64,000 bases of DNA from positions 1 to 64,000 of the forward strand of contig NZ_JAINVZ010000027.1 of assembly GCF_019890615.1 (NCBI RefSeq), written 5' to 3'. Positions within the stretch are counted from its first letter, which is position 1. Each line of letters opens with the position of its first letter. The position numbers and the translations under genes are program-made. This document shows positions 24,833-33,804 of the stretch, one piece after another. The DNA comes from Streptantibioticus parmotrematis. GTDB taxonomy: Bacteria > Actinomycetota > Actinomycetes > Streptomycetales > Streptomycetaceae. Under the pieces are notes generated by a model. It was not told the origin of the DNA. It ran no database searches and was given only the letters and a program-made list of their open reading frames with translations.

Positions 24833-25924
24833 ATGAACGCTGTAGTGGACCGCCCTCGAATGTCCGGCACCCATCAGTGGCGCGGCATCATCGAGGAGTA
24901 CCGGGACCGGCTTCCGGTGACCGCCGAGACCCCCGTGGTCACGCTGCTGGAGGGTGGCACCCCGCTCGTCCCCGCGCAGCTGCTCAGTGAACGCACCGGC
25001 TGCGACGTCCACTTGAAGGTCGAGGGCGCCAACCCCACCGGCTCCTTCAAGGACCGCGGCATGACCATGGCCATCTCCAAGGCCAAGCAGGAGGGCGCGC
25101 AGGCGGTCATCTGCGCCTCCACCGGCAACACCTCCGCCTCGGCCGCCGCGTACGCGGTGCGCGCCGGGATGGTGTGCGCGGTGCTGGTGCCGCAGGGCAA
25201 GATCGCGCTGGGCAAGATGGGCCAGGCGCTGGTGCACGGCGCGCGCATCCTCCAGGTGGACGGCAACTTCGACGACTGCCTCGACCTCGCGCGCGGCCTG
25301 TCGGAGAAGTACCCGGTGGCGCTGGTCAACTCGGTCAACCCGGTCCGCATCGAGGGCCAGAAGACCGCCGCGTTCGAGATCGTGGACGCGCTCGGCGACG
25401 CGCCCGACATCCACGTGCTCCCGGTGGGCAACGCGGGCAACATCACCGCGTACTGGAAGGGCTACCGCGAGTACGCGGCGGACGGCATGTCGACGCGTAC
25501 CCCCCGCATGTGGGGTTTCCAGGCGGCCGGTTCTGCGCCCATCGTGAACGGCGCGCCGGTGCGCGACCCGCAGACCATCGCCACCGCGATCCGGATCGGC
25601 AACCCCGCGTCCTGGAAGTTCGCGGAGGCGGCGCGCGACGAGTCCGGCGGCCTCATCGAAGCGGTGACCGACCGTCAGATCCTGTCCGCCTACCGCCTGT
25701 TGGCCTCCCGGGAAGGCGTCTTCGTCGAGCCCGCGTCGGCCGCCTCGGTGGCCGGACTGCTCAAGGCGGCCGAGGAGGGCAGGCTCGACCCGGGCCAGCG
25801 TGTGGTGTGCACGGTCACCGGCAACGGCCTGAAGGACCCCGACTGGGCGGTCGCCGGAGCCCCGCAGCCCATCACCGTCCCGGTCGACGCGGACGCGGCG
25901 GCGGAACGCCTCGGCCTGGCCTGA
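24833..25924 (+). CDS. thrC: Threonine synthase
   Basis: This 363-residue fold-II PLP enzyme converts O-phosphohomoserine to threonine. The PLP lysine is in [11 protein letters not shown] (about residue 73), and the phosphate-binding loop is [14 protein letters not shown]. The length fits the short bacterial/actinobacterial class. It starts three bases after hom, implying one operon and tight co-translation. A modest hairpin downstream (TGCACCGG at 25945-25952 with CCGGTGCA at 25968-25975) may end the transcript before thrB. Confidence 0.95.
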   Translation: MNAVVDRPRMSGTHQWRGIIEEYRDRLPVTAETPVVTLLEGGTPLVPAQLLSERTGCDVHLKVEGANPTGSFKDRGMTMAISKAKQEGAQAVICASTGNTSASAAAYAVRAGMVCAVLVPQGKIALGKMGQALVHGARILQVDGNFDDCLDLARGLSEKYPVALVNSVNPVRIEGQKTAAFEIVDALGDAPDIHVLPVGNAGNITAYWKGYREYAADGMSTRTPRMWGFQAAGSAPIVNGAPVRDPQTIATAIRIGNPASWKFAEAARDESGGLIEAVTDRQILSAYRLLASREGVFVEPASAASVAGLLKAAEEGRLDPGQRVVCTVTGNGLKDPDWAVAGAPQPITVPVDADAAAERLGLA

Positions 25925-26225
25925 CGCCACGCCGCACTGCCGTGTGCACCGGAACCCGTCGGACGCCCCGGTGCATACGGCAGAGCGCGACACGCACCGT
26001 GCGCCCCGCGTGCGCCCTATGTCGCCACGCAACCTTCCTTCGATAGGCTGACCCCATCGGCGCCGCAGTGTGCCGTCCCCCGGACCATGCCACCGGCATC
26101 GTCCGGCCCGTCCGCCCACCGCTGTCCCGGGTGCCGGACGGAACCGCCCTCATCGCGCCGTACGGCCGTCACGCCAAGGCCCCAGGGTGGCAACGCACTT
26201 GCCCTACAAGGAGAGTCATCGACCG
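25925..26225 (+). other. Intergenic region between thrC and thrB with terminator-like hairpin and promoter
   Basis: No gene is seen in these 301 bp. The inverted repeat TGCACCGG/CCGGTGCA at 25945-25975 could attenuate thrC transcription. A TAGGCT at 26044-26049 resembles a -10 element and would give thrB its own start and a leader of about 170 nt. The ribosome-binding site ACAAGGAGAG lies about ten bases before the thrB ATG. Confidence 0.45.
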
Positions 26226-27176
26226 ATGGCCGGTCCCGCCTTCCGCGCCGCCGCCGTCCGTGTGCGCGTCCCCGCGACCAGCGCCAACCTCGGCCCCGGA
26301 TTCGACGCCCTCGGCCTGGCGCTCGGGCTCTACGACGACGTCGTGGTCCGGGTCGCCGACTCCGGCCTGCACGTGGACATCGCGGGCGAAGGCGCCGACA
26401 CCCTGGCCCGCGACGAGAAACACCTGGTCGTACGGTCCCTGCGCACCGCGTTCGACCTGCTCGGCGGCCAGCCGCGCGGCCTGGAGGTGGTCTGCGCCAA
26501 CCGCATCCCGCACGGCCGCGGCCTCGGCTCCTCCTCCGCCGCCATCTGCGCCGGGATCATCGCCGCCCGGGCGGTGACCATAGGCGGGCCCGACAAGCTC
26601 GACGACGCCGCGCTGCTGGAACTGGCCACCGAGATCGAGGGCCACCCCGACAACGTCGCGGCCTGCCTGCTGGGCGGGTTCACGCTCGCCTGGACCGAGT
26701 CCGGGGCCGCGCGGGCCATCCGGATGGACCCGGCCGCCTCCGTCGTCCCGGTGGTCTTCGTGCCGGCCAAGGCGGTGCTCACCGAGACCGCGCGCGGGCT
26801 GCTGCCGCGCACCGTGCCGCACGTCGACGCCGCCGCCAACGCGGGCCGTGCCGCGCTGCTCGTGGAAGCCCTGACCCGGCGTCCCGAACTGCTGCTCGCC
26901 GCCACCGAGGACCGCCTGCACCAGGAGTACCGCGCCCCGGCGATGCCGCAGAGCGTGGCGTTGGTGGGCCGTCTGCGGGCGGACGGCGTGCCCGCTGTCG
27001 TCTCCGGTGCCGGGCCCACCGTGCTGGCACTGACCGACGAGGGCTCGGCCGAGAAGGTCGCCGCCCTGGCCGGACCGGGGTGGGCCGCCAACCGGCTTGC
27101 CCTGGACATCTCGGGGGCCGGAGTCCTGCCGCTGGCGGGCGCCGGACGGGACGGCGCCGGGGGTGCCGTTGTCTGA
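26226..27176 (+). CDS. thrB: Homoserine kinase
   Basis: This 316-residue GHMP-superfamily kinase phosphorylates homoserine for threonine synthase. Motif 1 (VRVPATSANLGPGFDALGLAL), the ATP-binding motif 2 (IPHGRGLGSSSAAICAG) and motif 3 (VVSGAGPTVLAL) are all present and in order. The ATG at 26226 follows a strong Shine-Dalgarno. A 300-bp gap with a likely promoter separates it from thrC, so it may be regulated partly independently. The C-terminus is extended by a short Gly/Ala-rich tail. Confidence 0.95.
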   Translation: MAGPAFRAAAVRVRVPATSANLGPGFDALGLALGLYDDVVVRVADSGLHVDIAGEGADTLARDEKHLVVRSLRTAFDLLGGQPRGLEVVCANRIPHGRGLGSSSAAICAGIIAARAVTIGGPDKLDDAALLELATEIEGHPDNVAACLLGGFTLAWTESGAARAIRMDPAASVVPVVFVPAKAVLTETARGLLPRTVPHVDAAANAGRAALLVEALTRRPELLLAATEDRLHQEYRAPAMPQSVALVGRLRADGVPAVVSGAGPTVLALTDEGSAEKVAALAGPGWAANRLALDISGAGVLPLAGAGRDGAGGAVV

Positions 27177-27349
27177 GGGAACGGGGGTTTGAGCCGGTGG
27201 CCCGGAAGGGAAGAACCGCTCGCGGCGGCAGCACGCCCCGTGCGAGGCCGGCCGGCGGATTCCGGGGAGCCCCGGGGAGCCGCCCGGCGCGTGGCCCGGC
27301 GGAGGCGGCGGGGGCCGCCCACGTGACCGGCACGGGATCCGTCGCACGA

Positions 27350-27378
27350 TTGCCGGGCGTGGAGAGGGGGAATATTAG
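27350..27378 (+). promoter_or_regulatory. Likely rho promoter
   Basis: TTGCCG at 27350-27355, a 17-base spacer, and TATTAG at 27373-27378 form a good housekeeping promoter in an AT-rich patch. A second -10-like TAGTGT lies a few bases downstream (about 27390). Either start gives a leader of roughly 310-325 nt. Confidence 0.55.
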
Positions 27379-27708
27379 TTGGATCAGGTAGTGTTAATCT
27401 CAAGTCTGCACACGGAGCCCGATGGGCCCGGTGCTCAGTGTCCCGTCTCGGGACCACCACTCTTCCGGGAGCCTCCCACACTGCCTGAGCAGCCTGCCTT
27501 CGCAGTGCCGAGCACGCTCCGGAGTCGGCGCGAGCGCGATGCCACCCCTGTGTGACCGGCGTCCGCACCGAAACCACGCAGTAATTTCTCCGCCGCCATC
27601 AGGCGGCACACCGCCCCGGATCCGGGCAGCACACGAGACCCGAATCCGGACAGCACAACCGGTCGCCGAGCCGATCTGGCCGACGCCCGCTCCAGGGAAG
27701 GACCCTTC
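27379..27708 (+). other. Long C-rich rho leader
   Basis: About 320 nt precede rho. From 27440 onward the RNA strand is C-rich and comparatively poor in strong secondary structure, for example CACCACTCTTCCGG and CCTCCCACACTGCC. That composition suits Rho binding and hence autogenous control. The leader also contains a 96-codon open frame (27422-27712). It has a possible GGAG site, and its stop overlaps the rho GTG by four bases (GTGA). Its third-position GC is only about 72%, far below real genes here, so it is not called as a gene. Confidence 0.45.
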
Positions 27709-29763
27709 GTGAGCGACACCACCGATCTGATGGGCGTACGCGCAGAGAACGCTGCCGCCGCGTCCGATGCCGCGCCTGCCACCGGTGCTGCCACTGGTAC
27801 GGCCACCCGGCGCCGCAGGACAGGCACCGGCCTTGAGGGCATGGTGCTGGCCGAGCTGCAGCAAGTGGCCTCCGGCCTCGGCATCAAGGGCACCGCGCGG
27901 ATGCGCAAGGGCCAGCTGATCGAGGTCATCAAGGAGCGCCAGGCAGGCGGTGGCGGCACCGCCGCCGCGCCGGCCGCCGACGCCCCCGCCGACAAGCCCA
28001 AGCGCCGCGCCACCTCCCGGGCGCGCACCGGCGAGGCCGCGTCCGCCGACGCCGCCAAGGCCGGTTCGGCCGAGGGCCAGCAGCAGATCGACATTCCCGG
28101 CCAGCCCGCCGGTGACAAGCCCGCCGAGCGCCGCGCCCGCCGCGCCGCCGAGGAGCCGCAGGCCGACGCCAAGCCGGCCGCCGAGGCCCGCACCGACAAG
28201 GCCGAGCGCGCCGACCGCGGTGACAAGGCCGAGCGCGGTGACAAGGCCGAGCGCGGCGGCGACAAGGCCGAGCGCGCCGACCGCAAGGACGACGCCGACG
28301 CCGCCCGTTCCGAGGGCCAGGGCGACCGCGAGGGCCGCCGGGACCGCGGCCAGGGCCAGCAGGGCCAGGACCGCGGCCAGGGCGGTCAGGGCGGCAAGAA
28401 CGACCGCCAGGAGCGCGGGGAGCGCCGCCAGCGCGACCGGCGCCGCGGCGAGGACGGCGGCGCCCAGGGCGGCGGCGACGGCAACCGCCAGCAGCGCGAC
28501 CGCCGGGGCGAGGACACCGCCGAGGACGACTTCGAGGGTGGCCGCCGTGGCCGCCGCGGCCGTTACCGCGACCGCCGTGGCCGTCGTGGCCGCGAGGACT
28601 TCGCGAACGAGCCGCAGGTCGCCGAGGACGACGTCCTGATCCCGGTCGCCGGCATCCTGGACATCCTGGACAACTACGCGTTCATCCGTACCTCCGGCTA
28701 CCTGCCCGGGCCGAACGACGTCTACGTCTCGCTCGCCCAGGTCCGCAAGAACGGCCTGCGCAAGGGCGACCACGTCACCGGCGCGGTGCGGCAGCCCAAG
28801 GACGGGGAGCGGCGCGAGAAGTTCAACGCGCTGGTGCGACTGGACTCGGTCAACGGGATGTCCCCGGAGACCGGCCGGGGCCGCCCGGAGTTCGGCAAGC
28901 TCACCCCGCTGTACCCGCAGGAGCGGCTGCGGCTGGAGAGCGAGCCGGGCTCGCTGACCCCGCGCATCATCGACCTGGTCGCCCCCATCGGCAAGGGCCA
29001 GCGCGGTCTGATCGTCTCGCCGCCCAAGGCGGGCAAGACGATGATCATGCAGTCCATCGCCAACGCCATCACGCACAACAACCCCGAGTGCCACCTGATG
29101 GTCGTCCTGGTGGACGAGCGGCCCGAAGAGGTCACCGACATGCAGCGGTCGGTCAAGGGCGAGGTCATCTCCTCGACCTTCGACCGTCCGGCCGAGGACC
29201 ACACCACCGTCGCCGAGCTGGCCATCGAGCGCGCCAAGCGCCTGGTGGAGCTGGGTCACGACGTGGTCGTGCTGCTGGACTCCATCACCCGTCTGGGCCG
29301 CGCCTACAACCTGGCGGCGCCGGCTTCCGGCCGCATCCTGTCCGGTGGTGTCGACTCGACCGCGCTGTACCCGCCGAAGAAGTTCTTCGGCGCCGCGCGC
29401 AACATCGAGGACGGCGGCTCGCTGACCATCCTGGCCACCGCGCTGGTCGAGACCGGCTCGCGGATGGACGAGGTGATCTTCGAGGAGTTCAAGGGCACCG
29501 GCAACATGGAGCTCAAGCTCGACCGCAAGCTCGCCGACAAGCGCATCTTCCCCGCGGTGGACGTCGACGCGTCCGGCACCCGCAAGGAGGAGATCCTGCT
29601 CGGCAGCGAGGAGCTGGCGATCACCTGGAAGCTGCGCCGGGTGCTGCACGCGCTCGACTCGCAGCAGGCCATCGAGCTGCTGCTGGACAAGATGAAGCAG
29701 ACCAAGTCCAACGGCGAGTTCCTGATGCAGATCGCCAAGACCACGCCCGGCAACGGCGACTGA
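27709..29763 (+). CDS. rho: Transcription termination factor Rho with long N-terminal insertion
   Basis: The protein has 684 residues, about 260 more than E. coli Rho. Residues 43-76 form the Rho-N helical domain. Roughly 77-305 is an Arg/Asp/Gly/Lys-rich disordered insertion with DKAER repeats. Residues about 313-365 are the cold-shock-like RNA-binding domain ([17 protein letters not shown]). The hexameric ATPase follows, with Walker [10 protein letters not shown] near residue 440, Walker [13 protein letters not shown] and the Q/R loops. Such insertions are typical of high-GC actinobacterial Rho and extend RNA binding to structured GC-rich transcripts. GTG 27709 has GGGAAGGA upstream. Confidence 0.96.
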   Translation: MSDTTDLMGVRAENAAAASDAAPATGAATGTATRRRRTGTGLEGMVLAELQQVASGLGIKGTARMRKGQLIEVIKERQAGGGGTAAAPAADAPADKPKRRATSRARTGEAASADAAKAGSAEGQQQIDIPGQPAGDKPAERRARRAAEEPQADAKPAAEARTDKAERADRGDKAERGDKAERGGDKAERADRKDDADAARSEGQGDREGRRDRGQGQQGQDRGQGGQGGKNDRQERGERRQRDRRRGEDGGAQGGGDGNRQQRDRRGEDTAEDDFEGGRRGRRGRYRDRRGRRGREDFANEPQVAEDDVLIPVAGILDILDNYAFIRTSGYLPGPNDVYVSLAQVRKNGLRKGDHVTGAVRQPKDGERREKFNALVRLDSVNGMSPETGRGRPEFGKLTPLYPQERLRLESEPGSLTPRIIDLVAPIGKGQRGLIVSPPKAGKTMIMQSIANAITHNNPECHLMVVLVDERPEEVTDMQRSVKGEVISSTFDRPAEDHTTVAELAIERAKRLVELGHDVVVLLDSITRLGRAYNLAAPASGRILSGGVDSTALYPPKKFFGAARNIEDGGSLTILATALVETGSRMDEVIFEEFKGTGNMELKLDRKLADKRIFPAVDVDASGTRKEEILLGSEELAITWKLRRVLHALDSQQAIELLLDKMKQTKSNGEFLMQIAKTTPGNGD

Positions 29764-29784
29764 CGGGCCGTCAGCGACACTCGT

Positions 29785-29817
29785 ACGCCCCCGTCACGCA
29801 CGCCGTGGCGGGGGCGT
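29785..29817 (+). terminator. Terminator of rho
   Basis: ACGCCCCCG (29785-29793) pairs with CGGGGGCGT (29809-29817), extended inward by CACG/CGTG. This strong hairpin begins 22 bases after the rho stop. No U tract follows. Confidence 0.75.
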
Positions 29818-30025
29818 CGTCGTGCAGGGCAAGCCCTTTCCCGCACCCTCTGTCGCCTCATGGCATGTGCGCGTAAGATCGGCCCGCCGACCCGGGGGGA
29901 ACACCGATTCGAGCGAAGCGCGCCCGTCGAGGCGCAGGCTTCGCCATGCCCGGCGTGCTTCCGCACGACGCTCAGGTCCCCTGGCCGATCGGCCTACGAT
30001 CACGCTCAACGCATCAGGAGACCGA

Positions 30026-31810
30026 GTGTCCCAACCTGCCAGACGCGGGAAGCACCGCCGCCGGGCCCGCATCGCGGTGCCCGCTGCCGCCGCCACGCTC
30101 TTCATCGGCGGCGCCGGTGCGTTCCTCATGGCTCCCGCCGACGCGGCGACGCTGCCGGACGACATCGGCGCGCACCCGCACGCCGCCGCCTCCCAGGCGC
30201 AGCTGACCGCCCGCGTGCACGGCGCGCTCACCACCGCCGGGACCGCCGCGCCGCACGCGAAGCCGCGGTCCTCGGGCACCGCCGCCCCGGACGTCATCGG
30301 CGGCACGGCCACCAGCATCTCGTCCGCGCCCTGGATGGTGCAGCTGTGGTACGACGACGACAAGGGCACCACCGACACCAGTGACGACGTGAGCTTCTTC
30401 TGCGGCGGCACCGTGGTGTCGCCCACCAAGATCCTCACCGCCGCGCACTGCGTGTCCGGCTACGACTGGAATGCCCACGGCGCCGTCGTCTACGGCACCG
30501 ACCAGGTCCCGACCACCAGCGGTGGCACCAGCGACCTGCACGGCGGCACGGTGACCGGCGTGTGGCGGCAGTGGAGCGACCCGTCGTTCAAGGCCGGCGC
30601 CGACGGCAACAGCGCCGACAACGACGTCGCCGTGCTGACGCTGCCCTCCCCGATCAACGTCACGCCGCTGCCCATCACCACCTCCGACGACACCACGTCG
30701 TACAAGGCGGGCACCCAGGCGAAGATCTACGGCTGGGGCCGCACCACCTCCGCCAACGACGACATCTCGCAGTCGCTGATGAGCGCCACGGTGCCCATCG
30801 ACGCCGACTCCGCCTGCTCGTCGTACTGGGGCGGCAGCTACGTCCCCGGTGACATGACCTGCGTCGGGAACCCGGGCACCGGCTCCGACACCGGCACCGT
30901 CGGCGCCTGCAACGGCGACTCCGGCGGCCCCCTGGTGGTCAACGGCCGCATCGTCGGCATCGTCTCCTGGGGCGCCAAGGACTGCGTGGCCCAGGGCTCG
31001 TACGACGTCTTCACCAAGCTCAGCACGTACGTCGGCGCCACCGAACCGCGCATCGACGACACCGACCTGAGCGGTGACGGCCGGGCCGACATGTTCGCCA
31101 TCGACACCAAGGGCCAGGGCTGGGAGTACGACTCCCGTGGCACCTCGTTCGGGCCGCGGCAGACGCTGGGCGACTGGAGCGGGGTCAACCTGGTGCGCCA
31201 GACCGACCTCGACCGGGACGGCGTCCAGGACCTGCTGGTGCGCACCGACGACGGCACCCTCTACTGGCAGCACTACGACCTGACCGCCAAGAAGACGGTG
31301 GCCACCAAGCTGGGGGCCGGCTGGAACGCCATGAAGTTCCTGCTGGTGCCGGGCGACCTCAACGGCGACGGCTACCAGGACCTGCTGGCCGCCGACTCCA
31401 GCGGCAACTTCTGGCTCTACCCCGGCACCGGCCACGGCACCTTCGGCGCCCGCGTCAAGCTGGGCACCGGCTGGAACATCTACGGTGCGAACGTCTTCGG
31501 CAAGGGCGACCTGACCGGCGACGGCAAGCTGGACCTGCTGGCCCAGGACTCCTCGGGCAACCTCTGGCTCTACCAGGGCACCGGAGTCGCCTCGCACCCG
31601 CTGGCCTCGCGCGTGAAGATCGGCTGGGGCTTCAGCATGTACAACGCGTACGTCTCGAACGGCGACATGACCGGCGACGGCCACTCCGACCTGATCGCCC
31701 GCGACTCCAGCGGCAACCTGTGGCTCTACCCCGGCACCGGAAGCGCCTCGCACCCCCTGGGGTCCCGCGTCAAGGTGGGTTCCGGCTACAGCGGCTACCA
31801 CCTGAGCTGA
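30026..31810 (+). CDS. Secreted trypsin-like serine protease with C-terminal FG-GAP/VCBS repeats
   Basis: The 594-residue protein opens with a basic stretch (RRGKHRRRARIAV) and a hydrophobic signal peptide ending near ADAATLP. A prosegment of about 70 residues is followed by an S1 domain starting around DVIGG. The catalytic triad is visible: His in LTAAHC, Asp in DNDVAVL and Ser in GDSGGPL. The C-terminal 260 residues hold repeated Ca-binding-like units (DLSGDGRADM, DLNGDGYQDLL, DMTGDGHSDLI) of a beta-propeller-like FG-GAP fold. The gene lies between rho and the LCP gene on one strand but has its own promoter region and terminator, so it looks like an insertion into a conserved gene order. 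Confidence 0.92.
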   Translation: MSQPARRGKHRRRARIAVPAAAATLFIGGAGAFLMAPADAATLPDDIGAHPHAAASQAQLTARVHGALTTAGTAAPHAKPRSSGTAAPDVIGGTATSISSAPWMVQLWYDDDKGTTDTSDDVSFFCGGTVVSPTKILTAAHCVSGYDWNAHGAVVYGTDQVPTTSGGTSDLHGGTVTGVWRQWSDPSFKAGADGNSADNDVAVLTLPSPINVTPLPITTSDDTTSYKAGTQAKIYGWGRTTSANDDISQSLMSATVPIDADSACSSYWGGSYVPGDMTCVGNPGTGSDTGTVGACNGDSGGPLVVNGRIVGIVSWGAKDCVAQGSYDVFTKLSTYVGATEPRIDDTDLSGDGRADMFAIDTKGQGWEYDSRGTSFGPRQTLGDWSGVNLVRQTDLDRDGVQDLLVRTDDGTLYWQHYDLTAKKTVATKLGAGWNAMKFLLVPGDLNGDGYQDLLAADSSGNFWLYPGTGHGTFGARVKLGTGWNIYGANVFGKGDLTGDGKLDLLAQDSSGNLWLYQGTGVASHPLASRVKIGWGFSMYNAYVSNGDMTGDGHSDLIARDSSGNLWLYPGTGSASHPLGSRVKVGSGYSGYHLS

Positions 31811-31903
31811 CCTCTGCGCTCCCCACCCGGTAGTTCCGGTTCGTCCCGTTGCGTACCGGGCGCCCCGGGAGATTAATGCCACACCGCACCGGTGCGGCCC
31901 ACG

Positions 31904-31939
31904 GGCCCGTATCCGCTCTGACCAGGGCGGATACGGGCC
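31904..31939 (+). terminator. Terminator of the protease gene
   Basis: GGCCCGTATCCGC (31904-31916) pairs perfectly with GCGGATACGGGCC (31927-31939), a 13-bp stem with a 10-base loop. It starts about 95 bases after the protease stop codon. Confidence 0.85.
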
Positions 31940-32014
31940 TTCATGGTTCCTGGGCGATTCCGGGGGCCGGGAACCGGGCCTTGAGGATGGGACGTCGTCC
32001 CCATCGGAACAGGT

Positions 32015-32035
32015 CATATCTGAATTCCGGATATG
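32015..32035. promoter_or_regulatory. AT-rich quasi-palindrome upstream of the LCP gene
   Basis: CATATC (32015-32020) and GATATG (32030-32035) flank a GAATTCC core, giving a 21-bp near-palindrome with two mismatched pairs. Such an AT-rich symmetric site in GC-rich DNA, 36 bp before the start codon, suggests a regulator binding site or promoter element. Confidence 0.4.
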
Positions 32036-32070
32036 GGGGCATAAGCGAACCGAGGCGAGAGGCGAAGCCC

Positions 32071-33240
32071 ATGACGGACCAGCCCGAGCCCGGGAGCGGA
32101 CAGCACGCCCCGGGCGACCGAATACCCGCCGGCCGCGGGCTCCCGCTGCGGGGCCCCGGCCGACGCCGCAAGCCGCGCTCCAGGGGCTGGAAGATCGCCG
32201 TGTGGTCCCTGGCGGGCCTGGTCGCGCTGGGCGGCGCGGGCACCGGCTTCCTGTACTACAAGCTCAACGGCAACCTCACCGGCGTGGACATCAACGCCGA
32301 GCTGGGCACCGACCGCCCGGCGAACGTGGACAACGGATCGATGGACATCCTGGTCCTCGGCTCCGACTCCCGCTCCGGCGCCAACCGCGAGTACGGCCAC
32401 GACGAGGGCGGCGCCCGCTCCGACACCGCGATGATCGTCCACGTCTACCCGGGCCACAAGAAGGCCACCGTGGTCAGCATCCCCCGCGACACCCTCGTCG
32501 ACCGGCCCGCGTGCAAGCTGCCCGGCGGCGGCACCGCGCCCGCCCGCAGCGGCGACATGTTCAACGACGCCTACGCCACCGGCGGCCCGGCCTGCGCGGT
32601 CAAGACCGTCGAGTCGATGACCGGGATCCGCATGGACCACTACGTCGAGGTGGACTTCACCGGCTTCAAGAACCTGGTGAACGCCATGGGCGGCGTCCCG
32701 GTCACCACGACCAGGGCCATCGACGACCCCGACAGCCACCTGAACCTCCCGGCGGGCCGGCACACCCTCGACGGCGAGCAGGCGCTCGGCCTGGTCCGCA
32801 CCCGCCACGCGGTCGGCGACGGCAGCGACCTGGGCCGCATCCAGCTCCAGCAGGCCTTCGTCAAGGCGCTGATCGGCCGGGCCGGCGACGCCGGGCTCCT
32901 GACCGACCCGGCCAAGCTCTACGACATGGCCGACACCGCGACCAAGGCCCTGACCACCGACTCGGGCCTGGCCTCGGTCGGCAAGCTGGTCGGCTTCGCG
33001 CAGAGCCTGCGGGGCATCGGCGCGGGCGGGCTGAACATGGTCACCATGCCGGTGAACTACGACCCCACCGACCCCAACCGCGTCGTCCCGCTGACCTCCC
33101 AGGACGACCAGGTGTGGGCGGCCCTGCGCGCCGACAAGCCGGTCCCGGCCTCCGCCACCAAGGGCTCGGCGGGCGCGAACGCCGGAGCAGGCGGCGTGGT
33201 CACCCCGCAGCCCTCCCGGTCCACGACAGCGGGCCACTGA
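32071..33240 (+). CDS. LytR-CpsA-Psr (LCP) family cell-envelope transferase
   Basis: This 389-residue protein has a basic cytosolic N-terminus and one TM helix (IAVWSLAGLVALGGAGTGFLYY). The extracellular LCP domain carries MDILVLGSDSRSG, the Arg-rich SDTAMIVHVYPGHKKATVVS, SIPRDT and the later LVRTRHAVGDGSDLGRIQLQQ. These residues bind polyprenyl pyrophosphate. LCP enzymes attach teichoic acids, arabinogalactan or other glycopolymers from lipid carriers to peptidoglycan. The nearby WecA/TagO-type gene could make such a lipid-linked precursor. The ATG at 32071 is preceded by GAGAGGCG. The C-terminal 30 residues are Ala/Gly/Ser-rich. Confidence 0.93.
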   Translation: MTDQPEPGSGQHAPGDRIPAGRGLPLRGPGRRRKPRSRGWKIAVWSLAGLVALGGAGTGFLYYKLNGNLTGVDINAELGTDRPANVDNGSMDILVLGSDSRSGANREYGHDEGGARSDTAMIVHVYPGHKKATVVSIPRDTLVDRPACKLPGGGTAPARSGDMFNDAYATGGPACAVKTVESMTGIRMDHYVEVDFTGFKNLVNAMGGVPVTTTRAIDDPDSHLNLPAGRHTLDGEQALGLVRTRHAVGDGSDLGRIQLQQAFVKALIGRAGDAGLLTDPAKLYDMADTATKALTTDSGLASVGKLVGFAQSLRGIGAGGLNMVTMPVNYDPTDPNRVVPLTSQDDQVWAALRADKPVPASATKGSAGANAGAGGVVTPQPSRSTTAGH

Positions 33241-33438
33241 CCCGCGGGCCGCCGACCGTACGCCTCTGACCAGGCACGCGGCCCCCGTCGGGGCGGGCGC
33301 GGGGCCCCGCGGAATACTTCGGGCGTCCACCCGGTTTGGGGAGTACGGGCCTGTCCTGGCAGACTGGTCCGCTGGCCCCGGTTCACGATGCGCAATCCCG
33401 CGCCTCGACCCGGCGCCCTCCCGAACCTAGGAGCACCC

Positions 33439-33663
33439 TTGAAGCGCGACATTCACCCGGAGTACGTGGAGACCCAGGTCACCTGCACCTGCGGCGCCTC
33501 GTTCACCACCCGCAGCACCAAGACCGACGGCGCCATCCGTGCCGACGTCTGCTCGGCCTGCCACCCCTTCTACACCGGCAAGCAGAAGATCCTCGACACT
33601 GGTGGCCGCGTGGCCCGCTTCGAGGCCCGCTTCGGCAAGAACGCCGGTTCCGCCAAGAAGTAG
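33439..33663 (+). CDS. rpmE: Ribosomal protein bL31 (zinc-binding type)
   Basis: This 74-residue large-subunit protein has Cys residues at 16, 18, 38 and 41 ([15 protein letters not shown]). It is thus the zinc-containing C+ form rather than the zinc-starvation paralogue. The start is TTG at 33439, supported by TAGGAG eight bases upstream and by the conserved N-terminus [10 protein letters not shown] strong terminator follows directly, so it is a monocistronic unit ahead of prfA. Confidence 0.96.
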   Translation: MKRDIHPEYVETQVTCTCGASFTTRSTKTDGAIRADVCSACHPFYTGKQKILDTGGRVARFEARFGKNAGSAKK

Positions 33664-33671
33664 CGGCCCGC

Positions 33672-33720
33672 ACGCCGGTTCCCGGCCGTCCCCGTCGCGG
33701 GGCGGCCGGAACCGGCGTTT
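33672..33720 (+). terminator. Terminator of rpmE
   Basis: A long stem starts ten bases after the stop: ACGCCGGTT with AACCGGCGT outside and CGGCCG with a matching arm plus CCCC/GGGG inside. The right arm ends in GTTTGTC. Confidence 0.85.
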
Positions 33721-33732
33721 GTCGTCCCTGCC

Positions 33733-33782
33733 CCATCCCGTTTGAATCCCGCTCCATCCCGTTTGAATCCCGCTCCATCCCG
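33733..33782. repeat. Tandem 21-bp repeat upstream of prfA
   Basis: A 21-bp unit beginning CCATCCCGTTTGAAT is repeated exactly at 33733-33753 and 33754-33774, with a partial third copy to about 33782. It lies between the rpmE terminator and the prfA ribosome-binding site, so copy number could alter the prfA leader or promoter. Confidence 0.85.
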
Positions 33783-33804
33783 TCACCCACGAGGGAACCC
33801 GAAG

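Noticed and set aside
21092-26119. Very long open frame on the minus strand antisense to nrtL, lysA, hom and thrC
   Set aside because: It mirrors highly biased GC-rich codons of well-recognised genes on the other strand; its protein is low-complexity Arg/Gly/Ala/Asp/Val with no family.
27422-27712. 96-codon frame in the rho leader as a protein-coding gene
   Set aside because: Third-position GC is about 72%, the product is Ser/Pro/Arg-rich without a family, and the possible ribosome-binding site is too close. Kept only as a regulatory possibility.
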